From the NCBI GenBank assembly GCA_021234535.1, contig CM037829.1, positions 31,964,962-32,028,961 of the forward strand: a stretch of 64,000 nt of DNA. Direction: 5' to 3'. The notes under the pieces are model-generated. The model was not told the origin of the DNA. It was given only the letters and a program-made list of their open reading frames with translations, and did not search any database. Position 1 is the stretch's first letter. The number at the start of each line of letters is the position of its first letter. Position numbers and translations under genes: made by a program. Positions 28,201-38,934 of the stretch are shown here, in pieces. The stretch comes from Stichopus chloronotus. Taxonomy: Eukaryota > Echinodermata > Holothuroidea > Aspidochirotida > Stichopodidae.

Positions 28201-29567
28201 GTAGGCTTAGGTCATCTCAATTTGGTCTTCGATTTGTAGGTGCAAAACTCTGGAATTCTCTCCCCTTGGAAGTTACAAACTGTAAAACACAATATACATT
28301 TAAAAAGCAGCTTAAAGTTCATTTCATTGCAAATTACCTTTGAACTACCGTCTTTTTTGCATTTCTGTTCTCTATTCTTGTTTTTTTTTTTTTTTTGTGT
28401 GTGTGCTTTTCTTTTGTTGTCTTGTATTTTCTGTCTGTCTTTAAGGGGTGTCAACACCCACAAGCTCCTAGGAGCTTTCAGTTGCCACTCCTCAGTCTCT
28501 TACCTTTTTTTTTGTTAAGTAAAGTAATTATTTTATGAAGTGTCTAAGCATGATGATCCTTATATACTGTATTTTCGTTACTTTTTCCACTCTCAGAATA
28601 TTGTTATGTCTTATATTATAAGTAAGAGATTGGAATAAAGTCATACTGAACTGAACTAAAAATGATACATTTTCGTTCCAAGGCACCACTCTTATTTTCG
28701 GGAAATATCTCACAAAATTCAGAGAATGAATCGTTTCAGTAAATATTGGAAGGATAAGCCTGGTGCTAGAAATCGATGGTTGTGATGTAGTACCAGCAAC
28801 AAATCTGGTTTGCACATTGGCACTGATGTTTATCTTGCACTGTGGGTTGCATTATGGTTCTATTCTCCTATGTGGTGATAAAACCTTAGTTTCACCAGGG
28901 ATTGGCACACATCCAAGTTTCAAAGCATTGTTCTGAACTAGCTAATTGTTTAAGGATGAGTTGATTTTTATAATGTTGCTCCACGAGTGATATTGAGCTG
29001 GATTGGATGAAAAAAGGAAAGAAAGACAGCACCTTTGAGTCAACCACACAGTTTATCTTCAGTCAATTTGGTGGGTCTTGAAGTTTAAGCAGAAATTGGT
29101 CTTACTGGAAGTGGATGTTCATGAGGTTTTCCTAATCATTGAAGTAAAGAGTTTTTTTTTCTTGGTAACACCTTGCTAGGAACACCAAAAGAGTGCAAAA
29201 AGGGAAAACAGCATTTGTCTTTCTACGTCACATAATTTTAGGTGCATACTGAAGCCTAACTTTAAAATGGGCAGGCATTTCACATCCAAAGAAGCTTCCA
29301 TCTGCAAAATCGTTGTTTAAGTAACAGAAGGGTTAAGAAAATCTCATGTATACCAGTAATGATTAAAGTTATAATTCCTTCGATTTCAGTTCTCTTACTG
29401 CCTACTGATCTTTTGCAGGTTGTGTTCCTCTAGATCCACAACTCGCAAAATCTCTGGAATGTGGACAGAACTTTGTGGAAGCCTTTTCATCATCTTCTTC
29501 AGCTCAGGCTTTATTCAAGATTGCAGATATGCTCCATCAAAGGACAGCAATGAATGGTTCATCTTAA
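13206..29567 (+). CDS. NUBP2: NUBP2, cytosolic Fe-S cluster assembly scaffold ATPase, complete eight-exon gene
   Basis: Mrp/NBP35-family P-loop ATPase; with NUBP1 it forms the cytosolic scaffold that assembles [4Fe-4S] clusters for cytosolic and nuclear proteins (CIA pathway). Exons: 13206-13331, 15926-16014, 17335-17444, 18523-18594, 19451-19533, 22557-22667, 23432-23501 and 29419-29567. All junctions are GT/AG with joining phases, and 810 nt give 269 aa (human 271). Seen: deviant Walker [10 protein letters not shown] (20-27, preceded by G19); DVDLCGPS (47-54); [20 protein letters not shown] (126-136); [27 protein letters not shown] with C193, C196 and C199, including the bridging-cluster CPxC. 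It lacks the N-terminal cysteine cluster of NUBP1, which decides the paralogue. Intron 7 holds a LINE. The last codons fall in a minisatellite. Apart from the listed repeats the introns show no other gene. Confidence 0.96.
13661..13718. repeat. 19-bp hairpin in NUBP2 intron 1
   Basis: GTGGTCCTAGCGTTAAGTA at 13661-13679 pairs with TACTTAATGCTAGGACCAC at 13700-13718 through a 20-nt loop. Eighteen positions are Watson-Crick, and one would be a G-U wobble in RNA transcribed from the plus strand. It could be a small-RNA precursor or the remnant of a foldback element. Not identified. Confidence 0.6.
14781..14842. repeat. 17-bp hairpin in NUBP2 intron 1
   Basis: GCTTGGGATATCTTCAG at 14781-14797 is nearly inverted at 14826-14842 (CTGAAGATACCCCAAGC), with one mismatch. 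The loop contains the near-palindrome CATACAGTATG. Likely a foldback element; small-RNA potential not shown. Confidence 0.55.
15616..15660. repeat. (TG)n microsatellite and poly-T in NUBP2 intron 1
   Basis: An alternating TG tract interrupted by one GGG, followed by a run of T. Simple-sequence DNA about 270 bp before the exon 2 acceptor. Confidence 0.85.
18800..19075. repeat. ~85-bp tandem repeat, three units, NUBP2 intron 4
   Basis: Three units each containing TTCTGGACT(A/G/T)ATAA, ACATTAAAACTGTT, ACAGCTTGTCT and CTTTCA(A/G)GTGACTCCC. Starts of the CTGGACT word are near 18817, 18903 and 18984. Diverged but clear by eye. Confidence 0.75.
20815..20970. repeat. GGTACCGGTACC-rich palindromic repeat, NUBP2 intron 5
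   Basis: Repeated AGTACCGG, GGTACT and TACCGG words end in the perfect 14-bp palindrome CGGTACCGGTACCG at 20951-20964. The composition differs from the AT-rich surroundings. Probably part of a dispersed repeat. Confidence 0.5.
21578..21738. mobile_element. TTTAAATC-type AT-rich MITE, full copy
   Basis: About 160 bp starting GGGTTGTTTGATTTAAATC and ending in the inverted relative AAAAAATCAACAAACCTT. The interior is made of GATTTAAATC and ATCATGATT palindromic words. No coding capacity. A shorter relative lies at 7642-7745. Confidence 0.6.
21973..22075. repeat. GC-rich dispersed repeat related to the insert at 51 kb
   Basis: 'AGGCCCATATGCAAGGGGAGGGGTCAAGGGGTTTGGATGAACTC' followed by 'TAGAATCTGGAGTTCTGTTAGG' aligns by eye with 51026-51110 (AGGCCCGTATCCGG.. 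GGGTTCAGACGAACCC.. AGATCTGGAGTTCCG). Two copies in this window argue for a dispersed element. Confidence 0.55.
25105..25115 (+). repeat. Left target-site duplication of the LINE
   Basis: AAAAATGATAC, identical to 28658-28668 on the other side of the element. Confidence 0.75.
25116..28657 (+). mobile_element. CR1/L2-type non-LTR retrotransposon (LINE) in NUBP2 intron 7
   Basis: A 3,542-bp insertion flanked by the exact 11-bp duplication AAAAATGATAC (25105-25115 and 28658-28668). It encodes an endonuclease-reverse transcriptase (next entry). The 3' end carries AATAAAGT and the short tandem CTGAACTGAACT, a tail style typical of CR1/L2 relatives rather than a long poly-A. It has the same orientation as NUBP2. 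No separate upstream ORF1 is present, so the copy is probably 5'-truncated or of a single-ORF type. Its right junction lies inside the older repeat B copy. The intact target-site duplication and long open frames suggest a recent insertion. Clade placement within CR1/L2/Jockey is inference. Confidence 0.88.
25198..28343 (+). pseudogene. LINE endonuclease-reverse transcriptase, interrupted by two frameshifts
   Basis: Open from 25198, after an in-frame TAA at 25195. An N-terminal Cys/His cluster (CCIC, H, C, CATC around 25238-25335) precedes an EEP endonuclease with VNARS (about 25512), ITETWL (25594), MGDFN (25918) and SDHFPV (26120). The reverse transcriptase follows with NNYRPIS (27029), [18 protein letters not shown] (27243), [10 protein letters not shown] (27417) and the catalytic YADD (27509). 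A thumb-like LQKRAIR follows, and the frame closes at the TGA at 28341. The frame shifts by +1 at an 11-A run (27212-27222) and again at a 6-T run near 28085-28092. Both are homopolymers, so either true inactivation or sequencing error is possible. Length, about 1,040 residues, is normal for a LINE ORF2. No RNase H domain was seen. Confidence 0.88.
28658..28668 (+). repeat. Right target-site duplication of the LINE
   Basis: AAAAATGATAC, directly after the CTGAACT tail; matches 25105-25115. Confidence 0.75.
28669..29260. repeat. Old dispersed repeat B, copy 2
   Basis: Uninterrupted counterpart of 9060-10035 (without the MITE there). It lies between the LINE and NUBP2 exon 8. The LINE inserted near its left edge. 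Confidence 0.65.
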
Positions 29568-30600
29568 CAGTGCATGGTATCATATCAGAGACTGGTTCTA
29601 TGTTACAGTGTAACAATGCATGGTTACATAGCATAGCAGTGAATGGTTTCATATGTGGACATAGCAGTGAATGGTTCCATGCCCATAGCAGTGAATGGTT
29701 CTATGCCTGGCCATAGTAGTGATTGGTATGATCACATTATGGCAGTAATGAATGGTGACATGTTATAGCAGTAATTGGTTCCATGCTCATAGCAGTGAAC
29801 GGTTCCATGCCCATAGCAGTGAATGGTACCATTCAGATAGCAGTGAATAGTTTTATGCCCATAGCAGTGAATGGTTCTATGCCTAGCCATAGCAGTGAAT
29901 AGTATGATCACATCATAACAGTAATGAGTGGTGACATGTTATAGCTATGATGCTATGATTGGGGTCTATTTCCAAACCAAAGCAGTGAATGGCACCATAT
30001 GATACAAATGATGGTTCCATAATGTGGTAATGCATGCTGTCATTTCATAATAATGTATTGACCCATTTCAGTGACAGTGAAATGAAACCATAACATCTAA
30101 GGATGGTTTTGTTTTAGTGATAAACGGTTCCATTCCATGATAGCATGGAAGTTTGTGTTACCATATATTATCGCAACGAATGTTGCCAAAGGGCAGTGAT
30201 TATGTACCATATCGCAGCAGTTAATGGTGTAGTTATAATAACAGTGAATGGTACTGTTACATAGCAGTGAGTGGTCCATTCTTATAGCATTGAATGGTCC
30301 CACACGATATCTTTGAATGGTTACATGCCATAGCAGTGAATGGTCCCACACCATATATTTGAATGGTCCCATAGCATATCTTTGAATGGTCCCAAAGCAT
30401 ATTTTTGAATGGTCCCAAAGCATATCTTTGAATGGTACCACACCATAATCTTTGAATGGTCCCATAGCATATCTTTGAATGGTCCCACACCATATCTTTG
30501 AGTGGTCCACACCATAGTGCAGTGAATGGTTCTCATAGCAGTGAATAGTTCTGTATCAGAGCAATGAATGATACCACACTATTACAATCAATTGCCCCAT
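29540..30600. repeat. Degenerate 23-24-bp minisatellite starting in NUBP2 exon 8
   Basis: Units of the form AGCAGTGAATGGTTCCATGCCCAT dominate 29540-29960. A variant, ATATCTTTGAATGGTCCCATAGC, dominates 30300-30510. The first units cover the last NUBP2 codons and its TAA (29565-29567), so the array makes up the proximal 3' UTR. Long minus-strand open frames across it are repeat artefacts. Confidence 0.85.
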
Positions 30601-31632
30601 GTCACAATAGTCAAAGGTAAATTATTAACATATTAACAGAGGATGGTTGTACTTCAGTGCAGTCAAGTTGACTGCGTATTAGAGTGGTTTCCCTTGAAAT
30701 AATCTGAACCATTGGAACTTTAAAAAGCCTGAAAACCTGACAAGGATTATGGCAGCGATTTGCTTCCCCTACCATAACAACAGTTGTTGCAGCTGTTCTC
30801 TGGTTTGCTGCTGTGAGAAGTGCCCAAGGTCTCTCTGTGAAGTCACTTTCACTGAAGCAATAGAAAGTATCTTTGCATTGTATTTGTATTGGGGGAAAAG
30901 AATGAGGCCATCTGACAGATGCCATACATTTCCAGTATCACAGTGCTTAAATCTCTACAGTCTAGTGAGATACGAGAGTGGTATACCAGAGTGAAATGCG
31001 TATTTATAAATATATAAAAGTATTTTATACAGGGAGATATTAAATGTTTCTTTCAAAACAAAACATACAATATTTGAACATTTATTTGGTGAGGTGTAAA
31101 TATTTTATTGTGCATTTGCAGGAGAATACAAAAAAAAAGAAGACAATGATTTTATCTGCATGTAATAATATCAAAATTAAAATAACAAAATTTAAGTTAC
31201 AGTAGGATACCTCTGCCATCTATGGGTGTCCCTGGAAGCAAATAAGCATTTAGAAAGGACACAACACTCATCACATGAGAGATATGGTTAACAGCATTGA
31301 CAATAGTATTTGTACTGGGTACAAAATTCAACCTGGGTGACCACAGTCAATAGTTGGGTCAGGTGCCTGAAAACATTGAGCCTGTTAGGCTACAAGTTTC
31401 TTGTTAACTCATTATGTGAGATTTTGCCATATGCACATTTATATAACATCATATGCATGTATCTTACATACAGACATGAAAATGAAGTGTTCATTGTTAT
31501 AGACACTGAATTTTGGCATACATTCAGAATTTTGTCACATGTACAATGTCAGGTTTATAGTGAAACTGGAAACTTTGGAAGCGATAACAATTTCTGAACT
31601 GCGTTCTGGCATCGTCAATCAGGAACCTTGTG

Positions 31633-31949
31633 CAAACACCATGCGTTCACCAAACACCATGCGTTCACCAAACACCATGCGTTCACCAAACACCATGCGT
31701 TCACCAAACACCATGCGTTCACCAAACACCATGCGTTCACCAAACACCATGCGTTCACCAAACACCATGCGTTCACCAAACACCATGCGTTCACCAAACA
31801 CCATGCGTTCACCAAACACCATGCGTTCACCAAACACCATGCGTTCACCAAACACCATGCGTTCACCAAACACCATGCGTTCACCAAACACCATGCGTTC
31901 ACCAAACACCATGCGTTCACCAAACACCATGCGTTCACCAAACACCATG
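31633..31949 (+). repeat. Perfect 18-bp minisatellite, 17.6 copies
   Basis: The unit CAAACACCATGCGTTCAC is repeated 17 times without a single difference, plus an 11-base partial unit. The unit is a multiple of three and has no stop in five of six frames. This produces several long open frames that encode only hexapeptide repeats. There are no spacers, so it is not a CRISPR array. Identity between units implies recent expansion or ongoing homogenisation. Confidence 0.97.
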
Positions 31950-31989
31950 TGATAAATGAAACCCCTGGTTCCAATGCTCTCTTTCAGTA

Positions 31990-34900
31990 GATGACATGCT
32001 TTATGATTCCCCTATTTGTTTTATATGTAATAACACTAGGGTCAGAATCCCAACAGGGGATGTTCGGTGCTTCCAGGACATGTTTATTCTGACATGTCCA
32101 GTGTGAACCAGTGCATGTTTTTATACCTCCATACACAGCCTCTGTAAAATTCACAGCAGAAAGAGAATGAAATGAGCACAAAGAACCTTCCCCCCTTCCC
32201 CTCGGCCACGGAGCATTTTTTGAGCATATTTATATGGTGTGTAAAGTCATTTGATCATCAAGACAGGTATGGTAATAAACTATAATCACCAGAAGCGAAT
32301 AAGGCTGTGGATGGACAGCTAATTCACTGCCTCAAAAGATGACTTGTTTTATACCAGCATGTTTTGGCTATTGAGTGACTTACCAAATATGCGACAAGTA
32401 CAGATACCATTAAACTCATATCAATAGGCTACTGATTTACATTGAGCTAGAGCTGCAAAAGTGAATTTCACAGGTTCAAGACATAATTTACCAAGATTAC
32501 GATGTACATTTTGAGGATATCTCATGTAGTCATGGAGGGCTGAACAGTTCAAATGGTATGACTGCACCAGTTAAATATATCACATAACAAGATGGTCTTA
32601 TCCTCGTAAATACGGACACATTGAGATCTTTGTATTACTTCCAACTTCCAAGGCATATGAAAACAGTGATCATAAGGATGGAGTTAAGCTTTCGACTCAG
32701 GTTTTTAAATAAATTCCGAAATACAGGAATGTCATAAGTAATTTATATAACGCTAAGGATTAAGACTTAAATGAGTGTCCAGACACGGAGGATACAACAT
32801 ATTATTATTCACAGTGAAAGTTTCTTACATTACTAATGAACAGTTATGACAAGTAACACTGTTACACATTTGCAATTCTTCCTTCTTTTGGTCCGTAAAA
32901 TATCAAACTAAACCATGAATGGCTTGGAAGCATCCTCGTAGAGGTTTTCATCGTCATGAAGGTTTTGAACTTTGACCGCTGCTTAACTTTGACTATCTCA
33001 AAATACATGTAAACCATTCAATTCACCCAGTCAAGGATAGTCACTAGATATACAGAGTTGGAAGATCTCTTAAATTAATTTTTGAGTTACGTTTTACACA
33101 GCTTGTTACTATAGTAAAGGACACACATGTATATCTCATGAAAACAATTACTTATGTCCATCATTTAAAGAGGAAAGTTTATTGTGAGTGCGGTATGGTA
33201 ACAAAATCATACATTAATCAAATCATGTTAAAAACATTACATACATACATTCATGTAACTTGCGTTGGCAACTAGCTTCTTTTGGCGTTATTTGTTTTTT
33301 TTAATTCTTTTGGCATTAATTCCTTTTAATTCATGTGCATCATACATGCAGAAGATGCTCCCCCAAAGGAACAATCTAACCCTGCTGACAATCTAGTTCT
33401 TTTATTTTTTTTTGGTACTGTAATGGTTTGGTTAAAAAGATTTGGCCCTATTTTCTGGTGTACTGGATCAAACGAAACAAGGCAACTCTTGACTGGCTTA
33501 ACTCAAAGACCCCATTGATTGATGAATCACTCCTGAGAAAAGCTTGGTTTAATTTGTTGAACCAAACATTTTGCTCTGGTAAGAGGCTGGAAGTTCTCTC
33601 CTCATGATCTTCAGCATCAACCTCTGCTTCCACTGCAACTTATTAACATTCAACATCGCTGTCAGTATGGAAACACTCGAGAGCTAGATGTTGAACATTT
33701 CAGCATCACATGCTGACTTGCCGTCTCTCTCGGTTTCACCTTCTCTCAGACATTTTCTCACTGTGAGAATGCTGAAGGAATCTCAGGGTGAAAATCACCT
33801 TGACGCAACAGCAGATAAATTTCCTTGTTTAGACTAACGTCAATGGTTTCAATCTTTGGTTTAGGTTTCTGGTGAATTGCAGATGTCTTCTTGTAAAAAA
33901 AAAAATAGTTAACTAAATTTACAAAAGATTTTCTAAAAGAGATACTTTACTTATGCTATTTTCATCTTAGTTTAGAAAACACTCTTCACAACATGCTGTT
34001 CTAAAATCTCCTTGTCTGAAATGTGATTCCCAGGTTTTCTCGCCAGAAACTTAAGCTTTGCCATTTTGGAGATTGGGAAGTCTGAATATACGACTGCTGA
34101 GGCCTCTTCTCACAATGACAAGGGAAATGAGATAACATGAAAAACAACTGACATGGAAAACCTAACATTCACACTCTTTGCCTCAAGCTGGATTCAGACG
34201 TGAGCCACAGGTTACAGAAAGGAACTGAATCAACATAAGGCTTAACACACAATGCAGTTAGTTTGTGAATAAATGCCAACCACAGCAAAAAAATTTATCC
34301 AAACTGCCCAAGAGGTACTTGATCAGATTGTTTTGCCATAATTTTTCTACTATGAACAGTTCGACGTAGAAGAAACTGACAGACAAAATATTGCCTACCA
34401 CAAATACATTTCAACACGTCTCGTGTAATTTGTGGAAGGACCAAGTTAGGAATAGACGAATAGGTCCGTGCATTGCTAGAACTAATAGTTGGTGATTGAC
34501 AATGACTGGAAGGCACAAGAAGTTCGTAAAGCTGTTTACCCCAATAGCACTTTTAGTTTGTTGAAATGAGAAATGAAACAAAATACATTTGAATACATTA
34601 TTTACAGACATCATGAGCAGATTCGACAAAGCTAGCACTTGCTTGAAGCAGCTCAGGCTGATTGCACTAGTGTTCCAACGACTATAACATAAAGCAAACC
34701 ACCTGAGAGCCAACCAAGTTATTAACAGGACCACAAACATGATGTGCTGGTTGCATAGGTAGGTCCTATACCATTTACTTATATATTGGAAGGTGCTGTA
34801 CAGCGATAATCTGAGGTATTTAAAAAGACCTGCGGTGATTAAACTGTAGACCAATATGGAGATGTATACTCAGTAAATTATATACTGTTCCCTGTCAATT

Positions 34901-37900
34901 CCAGGAGTTCAGCAGGAAGCATGCAATATAATACAAGACTATACCTTGGTAATGTGGAGTTTCTCTTACTGACATACTGTAGCAATATATTCCACTAATG
35001 TATGGATCAATAATATGATCGAACAGAATACGATATTACACCAGTAATAGCTATTACTAGGACTTTACTTAAAGAAACTGAATAGGCAATATGTTTCTTT
35101 CTTACAATACAGTACGTATAACATGCAGCCAAAACAACACATACTTCCACAACATATATCACACAGCATACGGTACTTGTCCAAAATTCCAATCTACCAG
35201 TGACACTTTTTCGTGCCTAATGGTGGTGTCGACCTATATAAGCAGCAGTACCATGTGCTGGAATTGTGAGGTATGCTGGCGGTGCCAGGTTGTCAATTGT
35301 GATTGAGACTGACATGGAGAAAAATCTAACTAGACGTAAAATGGTCACGGTCTCCTAATGAAAGGGGTGTAGCCAGAAATTTGCCAAGGAGGGTCAAAGC
35401 CAATCGACGGACTTGCAGTGCTTCGCACCACCTTGGGTTATCACAGAGCACAAGGAAATTTTGGCCTCAAATCCTTCCCAGATCACTCGAAATGGCACTT
35501 CCCGGGAATATTTGCTGCACACAAATACGGGAAACACTGTGAAGAATAAACAGTAGCAGAAAATACCAAAAATATGTCCAATTAAGGGAGGGTGGTGTGG
35601 CTTTCCTTTCTTCCCCCGCCTCTCAGCTTCGCACGCCTAATGACCAGCATGAAAGTAGTCATTTCTATTTATAGTAGATGATTTAAGGTTTTTCTAAGGA
35701 ACTGCTTTTCATTTAGTGATAAATTTTTGAAAGGGAAAATAAGCTTTAATAGAGGGGAGAGAGGTTTCATTTTTCGCTGTCCTGGGGAGGGGTCTAAGGG
35801 AAGAGGCTGTCCTCCCCCTCCCTCCCCCATGGAAAATTGTTGCCTTTGGAAGAAGGCAGAGATGCAAACTGGTGCTATATTTGAAACATTTTGAAGCGAA
35901 AACCAATATTAAAACACTCATGACAGTCCATTGAGGAAGAGAGAGCGCGCCTGTAGTGTTGCTCGGCAAATTGATCGGTGTAAGTTGAAATAGTGCTGCA
36001 AAAGGCACTTACTATTTTCATCAAGTTGCTGTCAACATATTTTCAGGTGCCACACACGGCTCATTGTGCCAAATTTGGACATATGGCTGTACAGCAATCA
36101 ACACATACTTACATGGCATGTAACATATAGCTATACAACACATGACATGTAACATACAGCCTAAACAACACATACTTCAACAACATATATCACAATTAAC
36201 ACATATACCTGACATATAACATACAGCTGAACAACACATACGGTACTTCCATTAAACATCAACGAATGATGCCACAGTCACCATGATGCAATTACTTACA
36301 GCATGACCATTCAATGGATGTAATCAGCTAGACAATAGCTGTTTTTGATAGCTATATAATAGCTGTATAGAAATAGCTAGATAATACAGTAGCTATATGT
36401 ATATTATATGTCACTGCCTTACACCATGGTTAGTAAAATTAAGGCTTTCACATCTATGGGGTAATGGCATACACGTTACCCTACATCACTGTATATGCAA
36501 TGTTGGATGAAAGGCAAACTTCTAGCAAAGCTGCTCTAAAGAAATGAAAGTACACTGTATAAAATTAGATTATATTGTACAAGTTTGCAGCACTAGTAAA
36601 AAATAGATGAATATACATATAACTCTTTTTAAGTTAATAAATTAGAATGCTAACATGATTAAAGACATGTTCTCAGACATTATTGTAACAGTGATCCAGA
36701 TAATTAGCATCAGCTCAACTGATTATATACTCCTTTCAAGGTGACTTGCTGACATTACAAAGTATAAAAAATTTAGTGGGTCACCTATAATTAAGTGACG
36801 GTCACTGAACATGACTACAGTACTTCTACAGCTGTGCTCATTCCAACTCAGACTTCAGCATGCAAGAACCATGCTGCACCCAGACTTTGAGAAACAAGTG
36901 TGCAATCGTTGCACAGACAGCACAGTGTGGGCGTGAAAGGTCTTGATATGTAAACTAGGAGTTCCTGGAACTTCCCACAGAGTGCATGGTAAATAGTGTC
37001 AAACAGTGAACGATATGAACCATGTTCGATACTATACAGTGCTTGTTTTTATGTGGCTAAACTAGGGAATTGGACAAGTGGTGATAATCACATGATCACG
37101 TTTCTCTGGTGCGTGATTTGCATCTTTTGAAGGAATTGTTGTGTTTTTCAAATTGAACCAAAAATGTCAAATGTTTCAAATCCAATTTATAGGAAATATT
37201 AGCAAACTAAAAGTGTGGGTGCCTTTAAGAAATTAATATGCACATAATAACACAACCTGTATGGTCCATACACGTACATCAAACATGCAGAGTTCTCGGT
37301 CGCTTCAAATGCAGGCACGAGCATTTACCAGCACATCATCAGCTAGTATAGATACTGCAGAAGCTCATGAGCTTGATAGGCTTACTTGTATTTCATATCA
37401 TATGACCATTGCACGCTACAAGCACTAGAGCTGAAAATATGTTTATTGCCTGGGAAGTGAGTGTGCATTTTCCACAATTTCTTTTATTTTTCTGTACAAA
37501 GTTTAATTTCCCTCAAGTTCCAAAATTTCCCTCGAATTACACAAATTTCCTAGGAAGGAGCTTCCCAACTTCTTCCACCTGCGGCTAAAGGTCGCTTTCA
37601 AATTGCTTCAAACTATTGAGAGAAATCTTTATTTTTAATGACAGTACTATTTATTACTCAAGAATTTTCAGAGCATTTCACTCCACTAAATCTAGGCCCA
37701 TCAGAGCACAATTATCACTGTCCCTGCATTCACATGCAAACACTACTGTATGTCTGACAAGCTGCTCCCCCTAGCTGGATCAGTTCTCCCAGTGTACTCA
37801 AGTATTGTCACAGGATAAATAACTCCCTCTTTCTTTTTGTAACGTTGTTTCATAAACAATGCTACTGTAGAATTGCGTCAACTGAAATTGTGAAGTTGAA

Positions 37901-38530
37901 ACCTTTAACAAACATTGAACCTTCACTGATTAACTGTCCTCTAAAAATTTGATATGATTAGTAATACACTCAACCACAGGTTCCTTTTCTGTACAATAGT
38001 GCAAATATTTCACAATATGGACAAATACAACACATACAGTACATTATGCCAATATGCATACAGCGGAAGACAGCGCAGTATTCGCCATTGCCTAATCCAA
38101 GATATATGCAGTTTGCTCCCAGGTCTTGGAGAAAAATGTAAACCTGGTGTGGGCAGCAAGCACAGCACCATTTGTACTTTCAAGACTGAGATGGACAAAA
38201 CTGCGCCACCTGCATGCACCAGATTCCACATTTAGGAAGAACTTTTCAATGAAGACATGCAGACACTTCGGTTTAAGCCTTTACTATATTACTATCTTGG
38301 TGGGCATGCATAGCGTATAGATGAGTGAGGATTACTGTACATAGAAATTCTGTTTATTTGCTTGCTTATATGTATACAGCAGATCTGCACACTGTATGAG
38401 AACATTAACAAAAGCAAGTACCCTGTGCATTGACTTGAATCATTAAATTGCTGCAGCAGCCTCAGTAGATGAGGATCAATATGACACCGTTTCCAGCTGT
38501 GCATCCTATGGTGACAGTACTTGAAGAATT
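31990..38530. other. Long non-coding, repeat-poor to moderately repetitive stretch
   Basis: No exon chain or known domain could be supported on either strand. Contents noted: a p53-like motif at 32076-32099; a short family built on ACAACACATACTTC..AACATATATCACA at 35110-35190 and 36040-36250; a CCTCCCCC-rich dispersed-repeat remnant near 35.7-35.85 kb; and an AGCTATATA-rich tract near 36.34-36.41 kb. Confidence 0.5.
36040..36250. repeat. Short repeat family AACATACAGC..ACAACACATACTT
   Basis: Three diverged units of about 55-60 bp combining GACATGTAACATACAGC and ACAACACATACTTC. A single related unit lies at 35110-35190. Seen directly; origin unknown. Confidence 0.6.
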
Positions 38531-38534
38531 ACGC

Positions 38535-38612
38535 CTATTTTGCTGTAGTTTCTTCTTCTTCGTCCGTCTTTGCCTGCAGAGCAAGGAGTGGCTTGGCTTT
38601 CTCCTGAACTTC
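38535..38612 (-). CDS. Possible terminal exon of an unrecognised minus-strand gene
   Basis: After a strong pyrimidine-rich acceptor (TTTTCTTTTTTCTTCACCAG), one frame reads 25 residues, EVQEKAKPLLALQ followed by an acidic TDEEEETTAK tail, to a TAG. The charge pattern and the acceptor look like a real last exon, but no family is recognised. Its phase (0) does not join directly to the candidate exon at 41358-41460 (phase 2 out), so at least one exon would be missing. A second frame continues further with a Lys/Arg-rich peptide and cannot be excluded. Confidence 0.28.
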   Translation of the reverse strand, partial: EVQEKAKPLLALQAKTDEEEETTAK

Positions 38613-38934
38613 CTGGTGAAGAAAAAAGAAAAATAACCACTTGATGATGTAATAATGTTACACATATTAAAAAAAATGCATTAACACTGTGAAATAATTA
38701 CGATGCAACAGCAGAAACTGGCTGGATCTCGAACGAGGACGGGACAATTATTAAATTTAGTATTATTTACTTCAGATACATTTGTATGTAGTATTGCACT
38801 GGAATCACTGAGAATAGGCATGGTATGAAACCATGTACAAAAACAAAATACACTACAACCAGAAAGCACAAAGGCATTGTGGTTTTGATTATTCAATTAT
38901 GAGTATTTTGAATCTGGCATATTGCATATAGTGA

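Noticed and set aside
30097..30536. Minus-strand frames encoding GPFKDMLWDHSKI-like repeats
   Set aside because: Translation of the 23-bp minisatellite; not a gene.
31633..31949. CRISPR-like regular array
   Set aside because: Units are contiguous with no spacers, and the genome is animal.
31539..31990. Several 109-137-codon open frames on both strands
   Set aside because: They are created by the 18-bp minisatellite, whose unit is a multiple of three; they encode only hexapeptide repeats.
34411..34854. 147-codon minus-strand frame
   Set aside because: Begins and ends without splice or start context, is Leu/Phe/Cys-rich and has no family resemblance; long by chance.
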